DNA of 36,132 nt from JACVRW01 sp035645115 (GCA_035645115.1 DASQNF010000017.1:1-36132), one strand, 5' to 3'. Counted from the first letter of the stretch, positions 24,135-32,657 are shown. Numbers and translations are program-made. The notes: a model not told the origin generated them from the letters alone.

Positions 24135-25028
24135 CTAGCCCACCTTCCCGGTCACGTAGGCCTCGGTGCGCGGGTCTGCGGGGTTCGTGAAGATCCTCTC
24201 GGTGTCATCGAACTCGACGAGGTTGCCGACCCGGTCCTCGCTGACGGTGAAGAACGCCGTCTTGTCGGAGACGCGCGCCGCCTGCTGCATGTTGTGGGTC
24301 ACGATCACGATGGAGTACTCGTTCTTGAGGTCGAGCATGAGGTCCTCGATCTTGGCGGTCGAGATCGGGTCGAGCGCCGAGCAGGGCTCGTCCATCAGGA
24401 TCACGTCGGGCTCGACCGCCAGGCAGCGGGCGATGCAGAGGCGCTGCTGCTGGCCGCCCGAGATGCCGAAGGCGTTCATCTTGAGGCGATCCTTGACCTC
24501 GTCCCAGAGCGCGGCGTCCCTCAGCGCCCGCTCCACGATCTCGTCCATCGAGCCATCCATGCCGAGCACGCGCGGCCCGAAGGCGATGTTGTCGTAGATC
24601 GACTTGGGGAACGGGTTCGGCTTCTGGAAGACCATCCCGATCCGCTTGCGCACCTCCACCGGGTCGACCCCCGAGCCGTAGAGGTCCTGACCGTGGTAGA
24701 GGATGCTGCCCTCGACGCGCGCGCTCGGGATCAGGTCGTTCATGCGGTTGAGGCAGCGGATCAGCGTGGACTTGCCGCAGCCGGAAGGCCCGATCAGCGC
24801 CGTGATCTCCCGGCGTGCGATCTCGAAGCCGATGTCGCGGACGGCCGGCTTGTCGCCGTAGCGCACGAGCACGTCCTCGAGCCGGAAGATCATCTGACGC
24901 TCGGGCTGGGCGGCGGCGGGCGCGGCGGCGGCGCCGCTCGCTCCGCGCGCCCGGACCCCGATCGGCTTGGCGAGGCCGCGCTGCTCCTGCCGCTGCCTGT
25001 CCTCTGGCTCGGTCACGTGCTCGGGCAC
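24135..25028 (-). CDS. pstB: Phosphate ABC transporter ATP-binding protein PstB
   Basis: A 297-residue ATPase from GTG 25028, with an alanine-rich 45-residue extension before the conserved MIFRLEDV. Walker A GPSGCGKST is at residues 80-88, the Q-loop in GMVFQKPNPFPKSIYDN, the signature ISGGQQQR, Walker B VILMDEPCSALDP and the switch His in IVTHNMQQAARV. PstB powers high-affinity phosphate import with PstA/PstC. The extension may not be translated if an internal ATG (24893) is used instead; an AGGTGA-like ribosome site favours the GTG. Confidence 0.95.
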   Translation of the reverse strand: MPEHVTEPEDRQRQEQRGLAKPIGVRARGASGAAAAPAAAQPERQMIFRLEDVLVRYGDKPAVRDIGFEIARREITALIGPSGCGKSTLIRCLNRMNDLIPSARVEGSILYHGQDLYGSGVDPVEVRKRIGMVFQKPNPFPKSIYDNIAFGPRVLGMDGSMDEIVERALRDAALWDEVKDRLKMNAFGISGGQQQRLCIARCLAVEPDVILMDEPCSALDPISTAKIEDLMLDLKNEYSIVIVTHNMQQAARVSDKTAFFTVSEDRVGNLVEFDDTERIFTNPADPRTEAYVTGKVG

Positions 25029-25038
25029 CCTAGATCAC

Positions 25039-25959
25039 CTACCACTTCTGCTCGTATCGGTTGCGCAGCCAGATCGCGACGCTGTTCATGGCGAGCAGCA
25101 GGATCATCAGCAGCAGGATCCCCGCAGCCGCGAGCGGCACGTAGTCGTTGACGTCGTTGGAGGCGCGGCTGATCCAGTCGAAGATCTGGATCGGCATCGC
25201 GGTGAAGGCGGAGTCGAGGCCGTCGGGGTTGAACGCGATCACGGTGGCCGCGCCGACCACGATCAGCGGGGCGGTCTCCCCGATCGCGCGCGACAGCGCC
25301 AGGATCACCCCGGTGGCGATGCCGGGGATCGAGGCCGGCAGCACCTGGCGCCAGATCGTCTGCCACTGGGTGGCGCCGAGCGCCATGGAGCCCTCCCGGA
25401 TCGAAGGCGGCACTGCTCGGATCGCCTCGCGGCCGGCGATGATCACCACGGGGAGCACCAGAAGCCCCAGCGTGAGCCCGCCCGCCATCACGGTCGGCTG
25501 CCCGCTGCCGAGCGGGCCGAGATCGACCGGCCCGCGGACCAGAAAGGCAAGGCCCAGGATGCCGTAGACGATCGAGGGCACCGCGGCCAGGTTCTGGATG
25601 TTCAGCTCGATCATGCGGTTGTACCAGCGCCGCTCGTCCGCGTACTCCTCGAGGTAGATCGCGGTGGCCACCCCCACCGGCACCACGAACACGGCGCAGA
25701 CCCCCATCAGCCAGATCGTCCCCCACAGGGCCGCCTGGATGCCGGCGTTCTCGGCGCTGATCGAGCCGAAGCTCGTGATGAAGTCCCAGGTCAGGTTGCC
25801 GGCGCCATCGGCCACGATGTCCACGAGCAGGGCGCCGAGCAGCAGCACGGACACGCCGATGCACACGAGCAGCCCGGCCTGGAAGGCGGCGTCCTTGGCG
25901 CGTCGGGCGCCGGTGCGCCTGCCGATCGGCCGGCCGAGCGCGCCGGCGTGGGCCTTCAC
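25039..25959 (-). CDS. pstA: Phosphate ABC transporter permease PstA
   Basis: A 306-residue permease with six predicted helices, from GTG 25959, which overlaps the pstC stop as GTGA. The cytoplasmic EAA loop reads REGSMALGATQWQTIWRQVLPASIPGIATG, and LNIQNLAAVPSIVYGILGLAFLV is the PstA helix with the conserved PSIVYG. The N-terminus is basic (GRRTGARRAKD). It forms the membrane channel with PstC for the phosphate delivered by PstS. Confidence 0.95.
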   Translation of the reverse strand: MKAHAGALGRPIGRRTGARRAKDAAFQAGLLVCIGVSVLLLGALLVDIVADGAGNLTWDFITSFGSISAENAGIQAALWGTIWLMGVCAVFVVPVGVATAIYLEEYADERRWYNRMIELNIQNLAAVPSIVYGILGLAFLVRGPVDLGPLGSGQPTVMAGGLTLGLLVLPVVIIAGREAIRAVPPSIREGSMALGATQWQTIWRQVLPASIPGIATGVILALSRAIGETAPLIVVGAATVIAFNPDGLDSAFTAMPIQIFDWISRASNDVNDYVPLAAAGILLLMILLLAMNSVAIWLRNRYEQKW

Positions 25960-26798
25960 TCGTACACCTGCCTGTACCTGCGCACGAAGCGGATCGAGAT
26001 CAGGTTCATGACGAGCGTGATCACGAACAGCGTGGTTCCGACCGCGAAGATGGTCTTGTAGGCGGTGGAGCCGGTGGCCACGTCACCCTTCGCGGTGGCC
26101 CCGATGAAGGCGGTCATCGTCGCGGCGGGCTCGCGCGGGTCGGCGCCCCAGTACGGCTGCAGGCCGGCGGCGATCAGCACCACCATCGTCTCCCCGACGG
26201 CGCGCGAGACCCCGAGCACGATCGAGGCGACGATCCCTGACAGGGCCGCCGGGAAGACCACGCGCAGGGTCACCTGGAGCTTGGAGGCGCCGAGCCCGAA
26301 CGCGCCCTCCCGCAGCGATGCGGGGACGGCGGTCATCGCGTCCTCGGAGATCGAGGCCACCGTGGGCACGATCAGGAAGCCGACGATGATGCCGGCGGAG
26401 AGAGCGTTGAAGATCCCCACCTCGACCCCGATGCCGCGCAGGATCTCCGGGGTGAAGAAGGTCAGGGCGAAGTAGCCGAACACGACGGTCGGCACCCCGG
26501 CGAGCAGCTCGAGCACCGGCTTGATCGTCTTGCGGACTCGGGCCCCGGCGTACTCGCTGAGGTAGATCGCCGCCGCCAGCCCGAGTGGGATCGCCACCAG
26601 CATCGCGATGCCCGTGACGAGGAAGGTGCCCGCGACCAACGGCAGCACGCCGAAGCTGGCGGGCTCGAAGAGCGGAGTCCACTTCGTGCCGAGCAGATAC
26701 TCGCCCACGCCCACCTCGCCGAAGAACTCGATCGTCTCGCCCACGAGCGAGAGCACGATCCCCGTGGTGGTGAGCACGGAGACGAGCGCGGCGATCAC
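25956..26798 (-). CDS. pstC: Phosphate ABC transporter permease PstC
   Basis: A permease of at least 280 residues. The conserved stretches are PLVAGTFLVTGIAMLVAIPLG, LELLAGVPTVVFGYFAL and the EAA loop REGAFGLGASKLQVTLRVVFPAALSG. GTG 26798 is the first canonical start but lies inside helix 1 and leaves no positive N-terminal residues. The open frame continues upstream through ARRRHGEDLVKALLVIAAL, as normal PstC proteins do, to the pstS stop at 26903, with no ATG, GTG or TTG on the way. A CTG at 26900 follows a weak GGGAAG site by six bases and may be the true start, giving 314 residues. Confidence 0.93.
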   Translation of the reverse strand: MIAALVSVLTTTGIVLSLVGETIEFFGEVGVGEYLLGTKWTPLFEPASFGVLPLVAGTFLVTGIAMLVAIPLGLAAAIYLSEYAGARVRKTIKPVLELLAGVPTVVFGYFALTFFTPEILRGIGVEVGIFNALSAGIIVGFLIVPTVASISEDAMTAVPASLREGAFGLGASKLQVTLRVVFPAALSGIVASIVLGVSRAVGETMVVLIAAGLQPYWGADPREPAATMTAFIGATAKGDVATGSTAYKTIFAVGTTLFVITLVMNLISIRFVRRYRQVYE

Positions 26799-26902
26799 GA
26801 GCAGCGCCTTGACCAGGTCCTCTCCGTGACGGCGGCGAGCCGCGCCGAGGCGGGGTACCTCGGCGCGGCCCTTGCCGACGGCTGTCGCGCCCGCTTCCAG
26901 GA

Positions 26903-27844
26903 TCAGCTTCCCAGGGCCGACTTCGACTCGTCGGCCTGCGCCTGGTTCATCGGGACGATCTGCGCCGCCTCGGCGATCACCTGGTAGTTCTCGAGCACGA
27001 AGTCCATGAAGGCCTTCACCTCGGGCTTCTTCAGGGCCTTGGCGCTCGGGTACATCAAGAGCGGCCGGCTGAGCGGCTTGTACTCGCCGCTCTGGATCGT
27101 CGCGGCGCTCGGCCTCACGCAGCCCTCGCCGGCGTCCACGCCCACCAGGTTCAGCTTGTCCTGGCTCTGCTCGTAGTAGGAGAAGCCGAAGTAACCGAGA
27201 CCGCCGGCCTCGCCGGACACGCCCTGCACGAGCACGTTGTCGTCCTCCGAGGGCTGGTAGTCCTCGCGCGAGACGCCTTCCTCACCGTTGATCTCGTCGG
27301 TGAAGAAGTCGAACGTGCCGGAGTCGGTGCCCGGCCCGAACAGGCTGAGCTGGACGTCGGGCAGCTCAGGACCGACATCGCTGAGGCTCTTCACCCTGGA
27401 GCCCTGGTTCCAGATCTCGTCGAGCTGGTCGACGGTCAGGCAGTCGACCTTCAGCTCCGGGTTGGTCACAACGGCGATGCCGTCGTTGGCGACCTGCACC
27501 TCCTTGTAGGCGACCCCGTTCTTCTCGCAGACCGGGACCTCCTCATCGTCCTTGATCGGCCGCGAGGCGTTCGAGATGTCGGTCTCACCGGCGCAGAACT
27601 TCTCGAACCCGCCGCCGGTGCCGGAGGTGCCCACGGTGATCTTCACGTTGGGGTTCTGGCCCTGGAACTCTTCCTGGGCGGCCTGCGCGAACGGCGCCAC
27701 CGTGCTGGAGCCGTCGATTCGGATCGTGCCCGACAGCTCGCCGCCGCCCCCGGCGCCGCCGCCGCCGGTGTCGGCATCGTTGCCACAGGCCGCCACGGCG
27801 GTGGCGAGGACTGCGCATGCTGCGAGCGCGAGCAGCTTCCTCAT
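26903..27844 (-). CDS. pstS: Phosphate-binding lipoprotein PstS
   Basis: A 313-residue periplasmic-type binding protein from ATG 27844, with AAGGAG nine bases upstream. The lipoprotein signal is MRKLLALAACAVLATAVAAC with Cys20 as lipid site, then a Gly-rich linker. The phosphate-binding core begins GTIRIDGSSTVAPFAQAAQEEF and includes VGTSGTGGGFEKFCAGETDISNAS (written here in part as the TSGTGGG loop) and FGPGTDSGTFDFFTDEI. It captures phosphate outside the membrane for PstCAB. PHO boxes upstream predict induction by phosphate starvation. Confidence 0.95.
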   Translation of the reverse strand: MRKLLALAACAVLATAVAACGNDADTGGGGAGGGGELSGTIRIDGSSTVAPFAQAAQEEFQGQNPNVKITVGTSGTGGGFEKFCAGETDISNASRPIKDDEEVPVCEKNGVAYKEVQVANDGIAVVTNPELKVDCLTVDQLDEIWNQGSRVKSLSDVGPELPDVQLSLFGPGTDSGTFDFFTDEINGEEGVSREDYQPSEDDNVLVQGVSGEAGGLGYFGFSYYEQSQDKLNLVGVDAGEGCVRPSAATIQSGEYKPLSRPLLMYPSAKALKKPEVKAFMDFVLENYQVIAEAAQIVPMNQAQADESKSALGS

Positions 27845-27929
27845 TCGCGTCTTCTCCTTGAGCTGGGTCATCGGTAGCAGCACGCTCGCACGGGCCGGGA
27901 GGCAGTTTGTTACCCGCCTGTCGTCGCGT

Positions 27930-27946
27930 TGTGAAGAACGTGTGAA
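27930..27946 (-). promoter_or_regulatory. PHO box upstream of pstS
   Basis: On the minus strand TTCACA occurs twice, at 27946..27941 and 27935..27930, exactly 11 bases apart; a weaker third unit follows at 27924..27919. Actinobacterial PhoP binds 11-bp direct repeats of GTTCACC type. The box reads in the pstS direction, 86 bases from its ATG. The response regulator at 28038 is the obvious binding partner. Confidence 0.75.
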
Positions 27947-27977
27947 TGGCGGCGCTCGGTCAGCCGCAGGAGACGGC

Positions 27978-27994
27978 TGTGAAGATCCGGTGAA
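27978..27994 (-). promoter_or_regulatory. Second PHO box, near the response-regulator gene
   Basis: On the minus strand TTCACC (27994..27989) and TTCACA (27983..27978) are exactly 11 bases apart. The pair lies 44 bases before the regulator ATG and 32 bases from the first box, so it may serve both genes or autoregulation. Confidence 0.7.
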
Positions 27995-28037
27995 TGCCCC
28001 GCCCGCCGCACCCGGCCTGCGCGTAGACTGGCGCCAT

Positions 28038-28853
28038 ATGCCGGAACTGCGTCTCGCGATCCTCGACACCGACTCGGGGTTCGTCCGCGTGCTCGTGAAG
28101 CGCGCCGGCGATCTCGGTTGGCAGCTCCGCCGGCTGGAGGCTGCCCCGCGTGCCGACGAGTTCGTGGCCATGCGCCTGAACGCCTTGGTGGTGGACCTCG
28201 AGCTGCTTGGCCCCGGCGCGTGGGACTTCCTCGAGCGGGTGGCGGGTGCGCTGCCCGGCCTCGGGATCGTCGTGTGCACGAGCCGCTCGAGCGTGTCCCA
28301 GCGGGTGCGCGGCCTGCGCCTCGGGGCGGACGACTGGGTCACCAAGCCCTGTCACCCGGAAGAGGTGCTCGCTCGCGTGGAGGCCGTGGTGCGGCGCCGC
28401 AAGCGAGCGTCCGCGCGGCCCGAGCGGGGGCCGCTCGTGGCTGGCGAGCTCGAGATCCGGACGGACCAGTTCCAGGGGTTCGTGGGCGGTTCGAGCGTCG
28501 ATCTCACCCGCCGCGAGTTCGAGGTGCTGGAGCTGCTCGCGCAGGCCGAGGGCAAGGTGCTCCAGCGAGAGGAGATCTACCAGGCGGTCTGGGGCTACGC
28601 GATGGCCCACGGCGACCGCTCGGTGGACGTGTTCATCCGCAAGCTGCGCCAGAAGCTCGAGCAGGCCTCCCCGGACTGGGGCTACATCCACACGCATTTC
28701 GGTGTGGGCTACCGCTTCAGCCCCGAGCGCCGCGACGGCGCCCCGGACGTCGATCCGCTCGCCCTCGCCGGGGACCTCGACCTGGCGCCGGTCCAGCCTG
28801 TCGAGGTCCCGGGGGGTCCGTTCGAGGACGCCCCCGCAGCGCCGGTTCTCTGA
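28038..28853 (+). CDS. OmpR/PhoB-type response regulator (PhoP/RegX3-like)
   Basis: A 271-residue regulator from ATG 28038. The receiver has an acidic site ILDTDSG, the phospho-accepting Asp in ALVVDLELLG and Lys in WVTKPCHPEE. The winged-helix domain follows a linker: VDLTRREFEVLELLAQAEGK, LQREEIYQAVWGYAMAHG and SVDVFIRKLRQKLEQ, ending HTHFGVGYRF. A 40-residue acidic, Pro-rich tail is unusual. It is divergent from pstS across a gap with two PHO boxes, so it is probably the phosphate regulator. No histidine kinase gene adjoins it; its partner must lie elsewhere. Confidence 0.9.
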   Translation: MPELRLAILDTDSGFVRVLVKRAGDLGWQLRRLEAAPRADEFVAMRLNALVVDLELLGPGAWDFLERVAGALPGLGIVVCTSRSSVSQRVRGLRLGADDWVTKPCHPEEVLARVEAVVRRRKRASARPERGPLVAGELEIRTDQFQGFVGGSSVDLTRREFEVLELLAQAEGKVLQREEIYQAVWGYAMAHGDRSVDVFIRKLRQKLEQASPDWGYIHTHFGVGYRFSPERRDGAPDVDPLALAGDLDLAPVQPVEVPGGPFEDAPAAPVL

Positions 28854-28892
28854 GCGGGCGCCACGCCCGGCGTTGCCATCTTCCCCGCCGCG

Positions 28893-29387
28893 ATGTCCAG
28901 GAATCAGCGCATCGGGCTGGTCGTCGCGGCGCTGGCGCTCGCCGTGATCGGGTTCGCGGTTGCGAGCCCCGGTGGTGGGGACGAGCGCGAGCGGGCCGCG
29001 CAGACCGGCCCTGACGAGGCCCCCCCGGCGAACGGCGACGACGGTGCCGGCGGGACGGACACGCGAGCGGACAGCGAGCGCGAGTCGCCGGCCACAGCGC
29101 CCGAGCCGACGGTCGCGCGCATCCGGATCCGCGCGGGCTCGGTGGCCGGCGGCGCACGGGACATCGAGGTGAGCAGCGGCGAGCGGGTGCGCATCCTGGT
29201 GACCTCCGACGCGCCGGACGAGCTCCACCTGCACGGCTACGACATCACAAGGCAGGCCGCACCCGGCCGGCCCGCACGCTTCCGCCTGGAGGCGAAGCTC
29301 GAGGGGGCATTCGAGCTCGAGAGCCACGCGGCCGAGGACGCCGGCAGGGATCCGCTCGTGGCCCGCCTGGTCGTCGAGCCTTCGTGA
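28893..29387 (+). CDS. Cupredoxin-like membrane-anchored protein
   Basis: A 164-residue protein from ATG 28893. An N-terminal helix (about 8-25) is a signal or anchor, followed by a long Gly/Asp/Glu/Pro linker (30-70). The C-terminal 90 residues form a cupredoxin-like beta-sandwich: RIRAGSVAGGARDIEVSSGERVRILVTS in outline, then DELHLHGYDI and a second His in FELESHAAED. The usual Cys ligand is absent, so a blue-copper centre is unlikely; His-rich copper binding is possible. Its stop overlaps the start of the next gene as GTGA, indicating a functional pair. Confidence 0.75.
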   Translation: MSRNQRIGLVVAALALAVIGFAVASPGGGDERERAAQTGPDEAPPANGDDGAGGTDTRADSERESPATAPEPTVARIRIRAGSVAGGARDIEVSSGERVRILVTSDAPDELHLHGYDITRQAAPGRPARFRLEAKLEGAFELESHAAEDAGRDPLVARLVVEPS

Positions 29388-30754
29388 TCCGCCTCGCGCA
29401 CGGGCTGGTGGCCCGCGCCGACCTGCCGATCCCGGAGTGGCTGTTCGCGTGGGCCGCCGGGATGGTGCTGGTGGTGTCCTTCGTGGCGCTGGCGGTGCTG
29501 TGGCCGCAGCCGCGGCTCCAGCAGCGAGATTGGCGGCCGCTGCCCGGCGGGATCGGCCGGGCGCTCGCGAGCCGGCCGGTGGAGGTCCTCTGCGGCGCGA
29601 TCGGGGTGTTCCTGCTGGCGCTCACGGTCTACGCGGGGCTGCGCGGTGAGCAGAGCCCGACCGCGAACTTCGCGCCGATCTTCATCTACGTGATCTTCTG
29701 GCTCGCGCTCGTCCCGGCGAGCGTGCTGTTCGGGGATGTGTTCAAGGCGTTCAACCCGTGGCGGGCGATCGGCCGCGCGGTGGCGGGCGTGGCGCGCCTC
29801 GGCGCACGCGGCGAGCTGCCGGCGCCGCTCCCCTACCCAGAGTGGCTCGGCCGCTGGCCCGCCGCGGCGGGGATCTTCGCCTTCGCGGCGCTCGAGCTGG
29901 TGGCCTCGAACGGCGACAAGCCCGAGAACCTCGCGATCGCCACGCTCGTCTACTCGGCGGTCACGTTCATCGCGATGGCGCTTTACGGCGTGGACAGGTG
30001 GATCGAGCGCGGGGAGGCGTTCTCGGTCTACTTCAACCTCTTCTCGCGGCTGTCGGCGATTGAGACGCGCGACGGCGAAGTGGGCCTGCGCCGGCCGCTC
30101 TCGGGCCTGCCGGCGTTGAGCGAGCTGCCGGGGACGGTTGCCCTGCTGGCCGTGATGATCGGCTCGACCTCATTCGACGGAGCCTCCGAGAAGGCGCCCT
30201 GGACCTCGATCTCCCCGGACCTCGCGAGCTCGTTCCAGGACGTGGGCCTCGCCCCCCAGAGCGCGCTCGAGCTCGCCTTTCTCATTGGGTTGGTCGGCTC
30301 GATCCTGATCGTCGCGGGCTTCTACCGGCTCGGCGTGCTCGGCGCACGCAGCGTCGGCGGCGACCTCAGCGCCCGGCGGCTCTCGAACACGTTCGTACAC
30401 ACGCTCGTCCCGATCGCGCTCGCCTACGTGGCCGCCCACTACCTCACTCTGCTGCTCTTCCAGGGCCAGGCGCTCGGCTATCTCGCCTCCGACCCGCTCG
30501 GCAAGGGCTCCGACCTGTTCGGAACCGCCGGCTGGCAGATCGACTACGGGGTGATCGGCGCCAACGCCACCTGGTACTGGCAGGTCGGCTTCGTGATCGC
30601 CGGGCACGTGGCCGCCCTGGTGCTGGCGCACGACCGCGCGCTCGCCCTGTACGACCGGGCGAAGCTCGCGGTGCGCTCCCAGTACTGGATGCTGGCGGTG
30701 ATGGTGGGCTTCACGGGCCTCGCGCTCTGGCTGCTGTCGCGCTCCAGCACGTGA
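29384..30754 (+). CDS. Ten-helix integral membrane protein paired with the cupredoxin
   Basis: A 456-residue protein from GTG 29384, overlapping the cupredoxin gene. About ten hydrophobic helices are seen, including LFAWAAGMVLVVSFVALAVL, IFIYVIFWLALVPASVLFGD and YWMLAVMVGFTGLALWLL. His residues lie in or near helices (NTFVHTLVPIALAYVAAHYL; GHVAALVLAHDRA), as does the conserved loop DVFKAFNPWRAIGR. I recall similar actinobacterial proteins carrying the label 'fenitrothion hydrolase', but nothing here looks like a hydrolase active site. Metal transport or a membrane redox role with the cupredoxin partner is a guess. Function unknown. Confidence 0.75.
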   Translation: MIRLAHGLVARADLPIPEWLFAWAAGMVLVVSFVALAVLWPQPRLQQRDWRPLPGGIGRALASRPVEVLCGAIGVFLLALTVYAGLRGEQSPTANFAPIFIYVIFWLALVPASVLFGDVFKAFNPWRAIGRAVAGVARLGARGELPAPLPYPEWLGRWPAAAGIFAFAALELVASNGDKPENLAIATLVYSAVTFIAMALYGVDRWIERGEAFSVYFNLFSRLSAIETRDGEVGLRRPLSGLPALSELPGTVALLAVMIGSTSFDGASEKAPWTSISPDLASSFQDVGLAPQSALELAFLIGLVGSILIVAGFYRLGVLGARSVGGDLSARRLSNTFVHTLVPIALAYVAAHYLTLLLFQGQALGYLASDPLGKGSDLFGTAGWQIDYGVIGANATWYWQVGFVIAGHVAALVLAHDRALALYDRAKLAVRSQYWMLAVMVGFTGLALWLLSRSST

Positions 30755-30766
30755 GGCCGGCTCCGG

Positions 30767-31147
30767 CTAGCCCGTATTCATCACCGCCAGGATGTTGCCG
30801 GCGGGGTCCTTGAACCAGGCGATCTCGGGGCCCGGGCCATGGGCGATGCCCTTGTCGTCCTGCTCGAAGCCGTCGTAGCGCTCGAAGCTCACGCCGCGCG
30901 CCGCGAGATCGTCCACGGCCTTCTCGACGTCGCCCACCTCGAAGTTCAGGATCGTGTAGGTGGCAGGGGTGAAGTCCGGCTTCTCGTAGACGAACGTGTC
31001 CCGGTCGCCGGCGAGGTGGAGCACGATCAGGCCGTGCTGCTCGTCCATCTCGGTGAGCTTCAGGCCGAGCGTCTCGCCATAGAACTCCTTGGCCTTGGCG
31101 CTGTCATCGACTGCGAAGCCGCTGAATGCCTTCGTGTTCGCGAACAT
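30767..31147 (-). CDS. VOC superfamily (glyoxalase-like) protein
   Basis: A 126-residue protein from ATG 31147 with AGGAG five bases upstream. Two beta-alpha-beta-beta-beta units are visible: FSGFAVDDSAKAKEFYGETLGLKL and, in the second, ILNFEVGDVEKAVDDLAARGVSF, ending WFKDPAGNILAVMN. Such proteins include glyoxalases, dioxygenases and antibiotic-binding proteins; this short form is often annotated as a glyoxalase/bleomycin-resistance-like protein. The substrate is unknown. It lies 16 bases after the DHA2 exporter gene on the same strand and is probably co-transcribed with it. Confidence 0.85.
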   Translation of the reverse strand: MFANTKAFSGFAVDDSAKAKEFYGETLGLKLTEMDEQHGLIVLHLAGDRDTFVYEKPDFTPATYTILNFEVGDVEKAVDDLAARGVSFERYDGFEQDDKGIAHGPGPEIAWFKDPAGNILAVMNTG

Positions 31148-31163
31148 CTGGTCTCCTGTTCTC

Positions 31164-32657
31164 TCAGTGCCCCTCGGCGTACGCCGGCTGGGGGCAGGTC
31201 GACTGGGGATCCGTTCCGTGTGGTTGGGTGGCGCTCTTTTGCCGGAGCACGGTCAGCGCAAGGCCGATGCCCACGGCGATGAGCCCGGCCCCCACTATGA
31301 AGGCGAGCTGGTAGCCGCTCGTGAGCGCGGAGGCGATCGGCTCGCCGTTCGCCAGGAGCTCGTTCGTGCGCGTGCTCGCGAGCGTGGCCAGCACGGCCAG
31401 GCCGAGCGCGCCGCCGACTTGGGCGGTCGTGTTCACGAGCCCCGAGGCCAGGCCGGCGTCGGACTGCGGCACTCCGGACATCGCGAGTGTCATCAGCGAC
31501 GGGAAGGCCAGGCCGGCGCCCACGCCCATCAGCATCACCGCCGGCAGGACGTCGGGGGCGTAGCTGCCGTCCACCGGTACGAGCGCGAAGAGCACGAGCC
31601 CGGCGAGCACCGCCACGAGCGCGGGGACGAGCGTGGCCCGGGCGCCGAACCTCGTGTTCAGCCGCGCCGACAGGCCGGCCGAGAAGATCCCCATCAGGAT
31701 CGTGGCGGGCAAGAAGGCGAGCCCGATCTCGAGCGGGTCGAAGCCGAGCACACGCTCGAGGTAGAGCGTGCCCATGAAGAACATGCCGAACATTCCGGCC
31801 ACCACCACCACCTGCACGAGGTTGGCCCCGGAGACGTTGCGCGAGCGGAAGACCCGCAGCGGCATCAGCGGGTCGGCCGCCCGCGCCTGGCGCGCGACGA
31901 AGACCGCGAGCAGCGCGAGGGAGGCCGCGCCGAGCCCGAGCGAGTGGAGCGAGCCCCAGCCGTAGTCGCTCGCCTTGACGATCGTGTACACGCCCAGCAT
32001 CAGCGCGCTCGTGACAAGCGCCGCGCCGAGCACGTCCGCTCCGCGGCCGATCCCGATCCCCTCGTCGGAGTCGATCAGGCGCGCGGCGAACAGCGCGGTG
32101 CCGATCGCGATCGGCAGGTTGATGAAGAAGATCCAGTGCCAGTTGATCGCCTCGGTCAGGATCCCGCCGGCGAGCAGCCCGATCGAGCCGCCGGCCGAGG
32201 CCACGAAGCCGTAGATCCCGATCGCCTTGGCCTGCTCACGGGGCTCGGGGAACATCGTCACGATCATGCCCAGGATGACCGCGGAGGTCATGGCGCCGCC
32301 CACGCCCTGGGCGAAGCGAGCCGCGATCAGCAGTCCCTGGCTCTGGGCGAGGCCGCAGAGAAGCGAGGCCACGGTGAAGGCGGCCAGCCCGATCATGAAG
32401 ATCCGCTTGCGTCCGACGAGGTCGCCCAGGCGTCCGGCGAGCAGCAGCAGCCCGCCGAAGCTGATCAGGTAGGCGTTGACGACCCAGGCCAGGCTCGACT
32501 GCGAGAAGCCGAGATCGGTCTGGATCGAGGGCAGCGCCACGTTCACGACGGTCACGTCGAGGACGATCATCAGCATCCCCACGCACAGCACGGCCAGCGC
32601 CAGCCAGCGGCGGCTGTCGGCCCCCTGCTCCGGGTTGTCAACGGTCGCGGTGGTCAT
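31164..32657 (-). CDS. DHA2 (EmrB/QacA-type) MFS drug exporter
   Basis: A 497-residue, 14-helix MFS protein from ATG 32657; a GTG at 32666 is an alternative, and one AGGAG site lies upstream of both. It opens LAVLCVGMLMIVLDVTVVNVALPSI, the signature of DHA2 transporters, with motif A GRLGDLVGRKRIF and motif C GSIGLLAGGIL. The motif WHWIFFINLPIAI follows. Expected role is proton-driven efflux of drugs or dyes. Possible operator repeats lie upstream. The VOC gene follows in the same direction, a pairing consistent with detoxification. Confidence 0.9.
   Translation of the reverse strand: MTTATVDNPEQGADSRRWLALAVLCVGMLMIVLDVTVVNVALPSIQTDLGFSQSSLAWVVNAYLISFGGLLLLAGRLGDLVGRKRIFMIGLAAFTVASLLCGLAQSQGLLIAARFAQGVGGAMTSAVILGMIVTMFPEPREQAKAIGIYGFVASAGGSIGLLAGGILTEAINWHWIFFINLPIAIGTALFAARLIDSDEGIGIGRGADVLGAALVTSALMLGVYTIVKASDYGWGSLHSLGLGAASLALLAVFVARQARAADPLMPLRVFRSRNVSGANLVQVVVVAGMFGMFFMGTLYLERVLGFDPLEIGLAFLPATILMGIFSAGLSARLNTRFGARATLVPALVAVLAGLVLFALVPVDGSYAPDVLPAVMLMGVGAGLAFPSLMTLAMSGVPQSDAGLASGLVNTTAQVGGALGLAVLATLASTRTNELLANGEPIASALTSGYQLAFIVGAGLIAVGIGLALTVLRQKSATQPHGTDPQSTCPQPAYAEGH

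Noticed and set aside
23454..25151. Long open frame antisense to phoU and pstB
   Set aside because: Shadow of two clearly identified genes.
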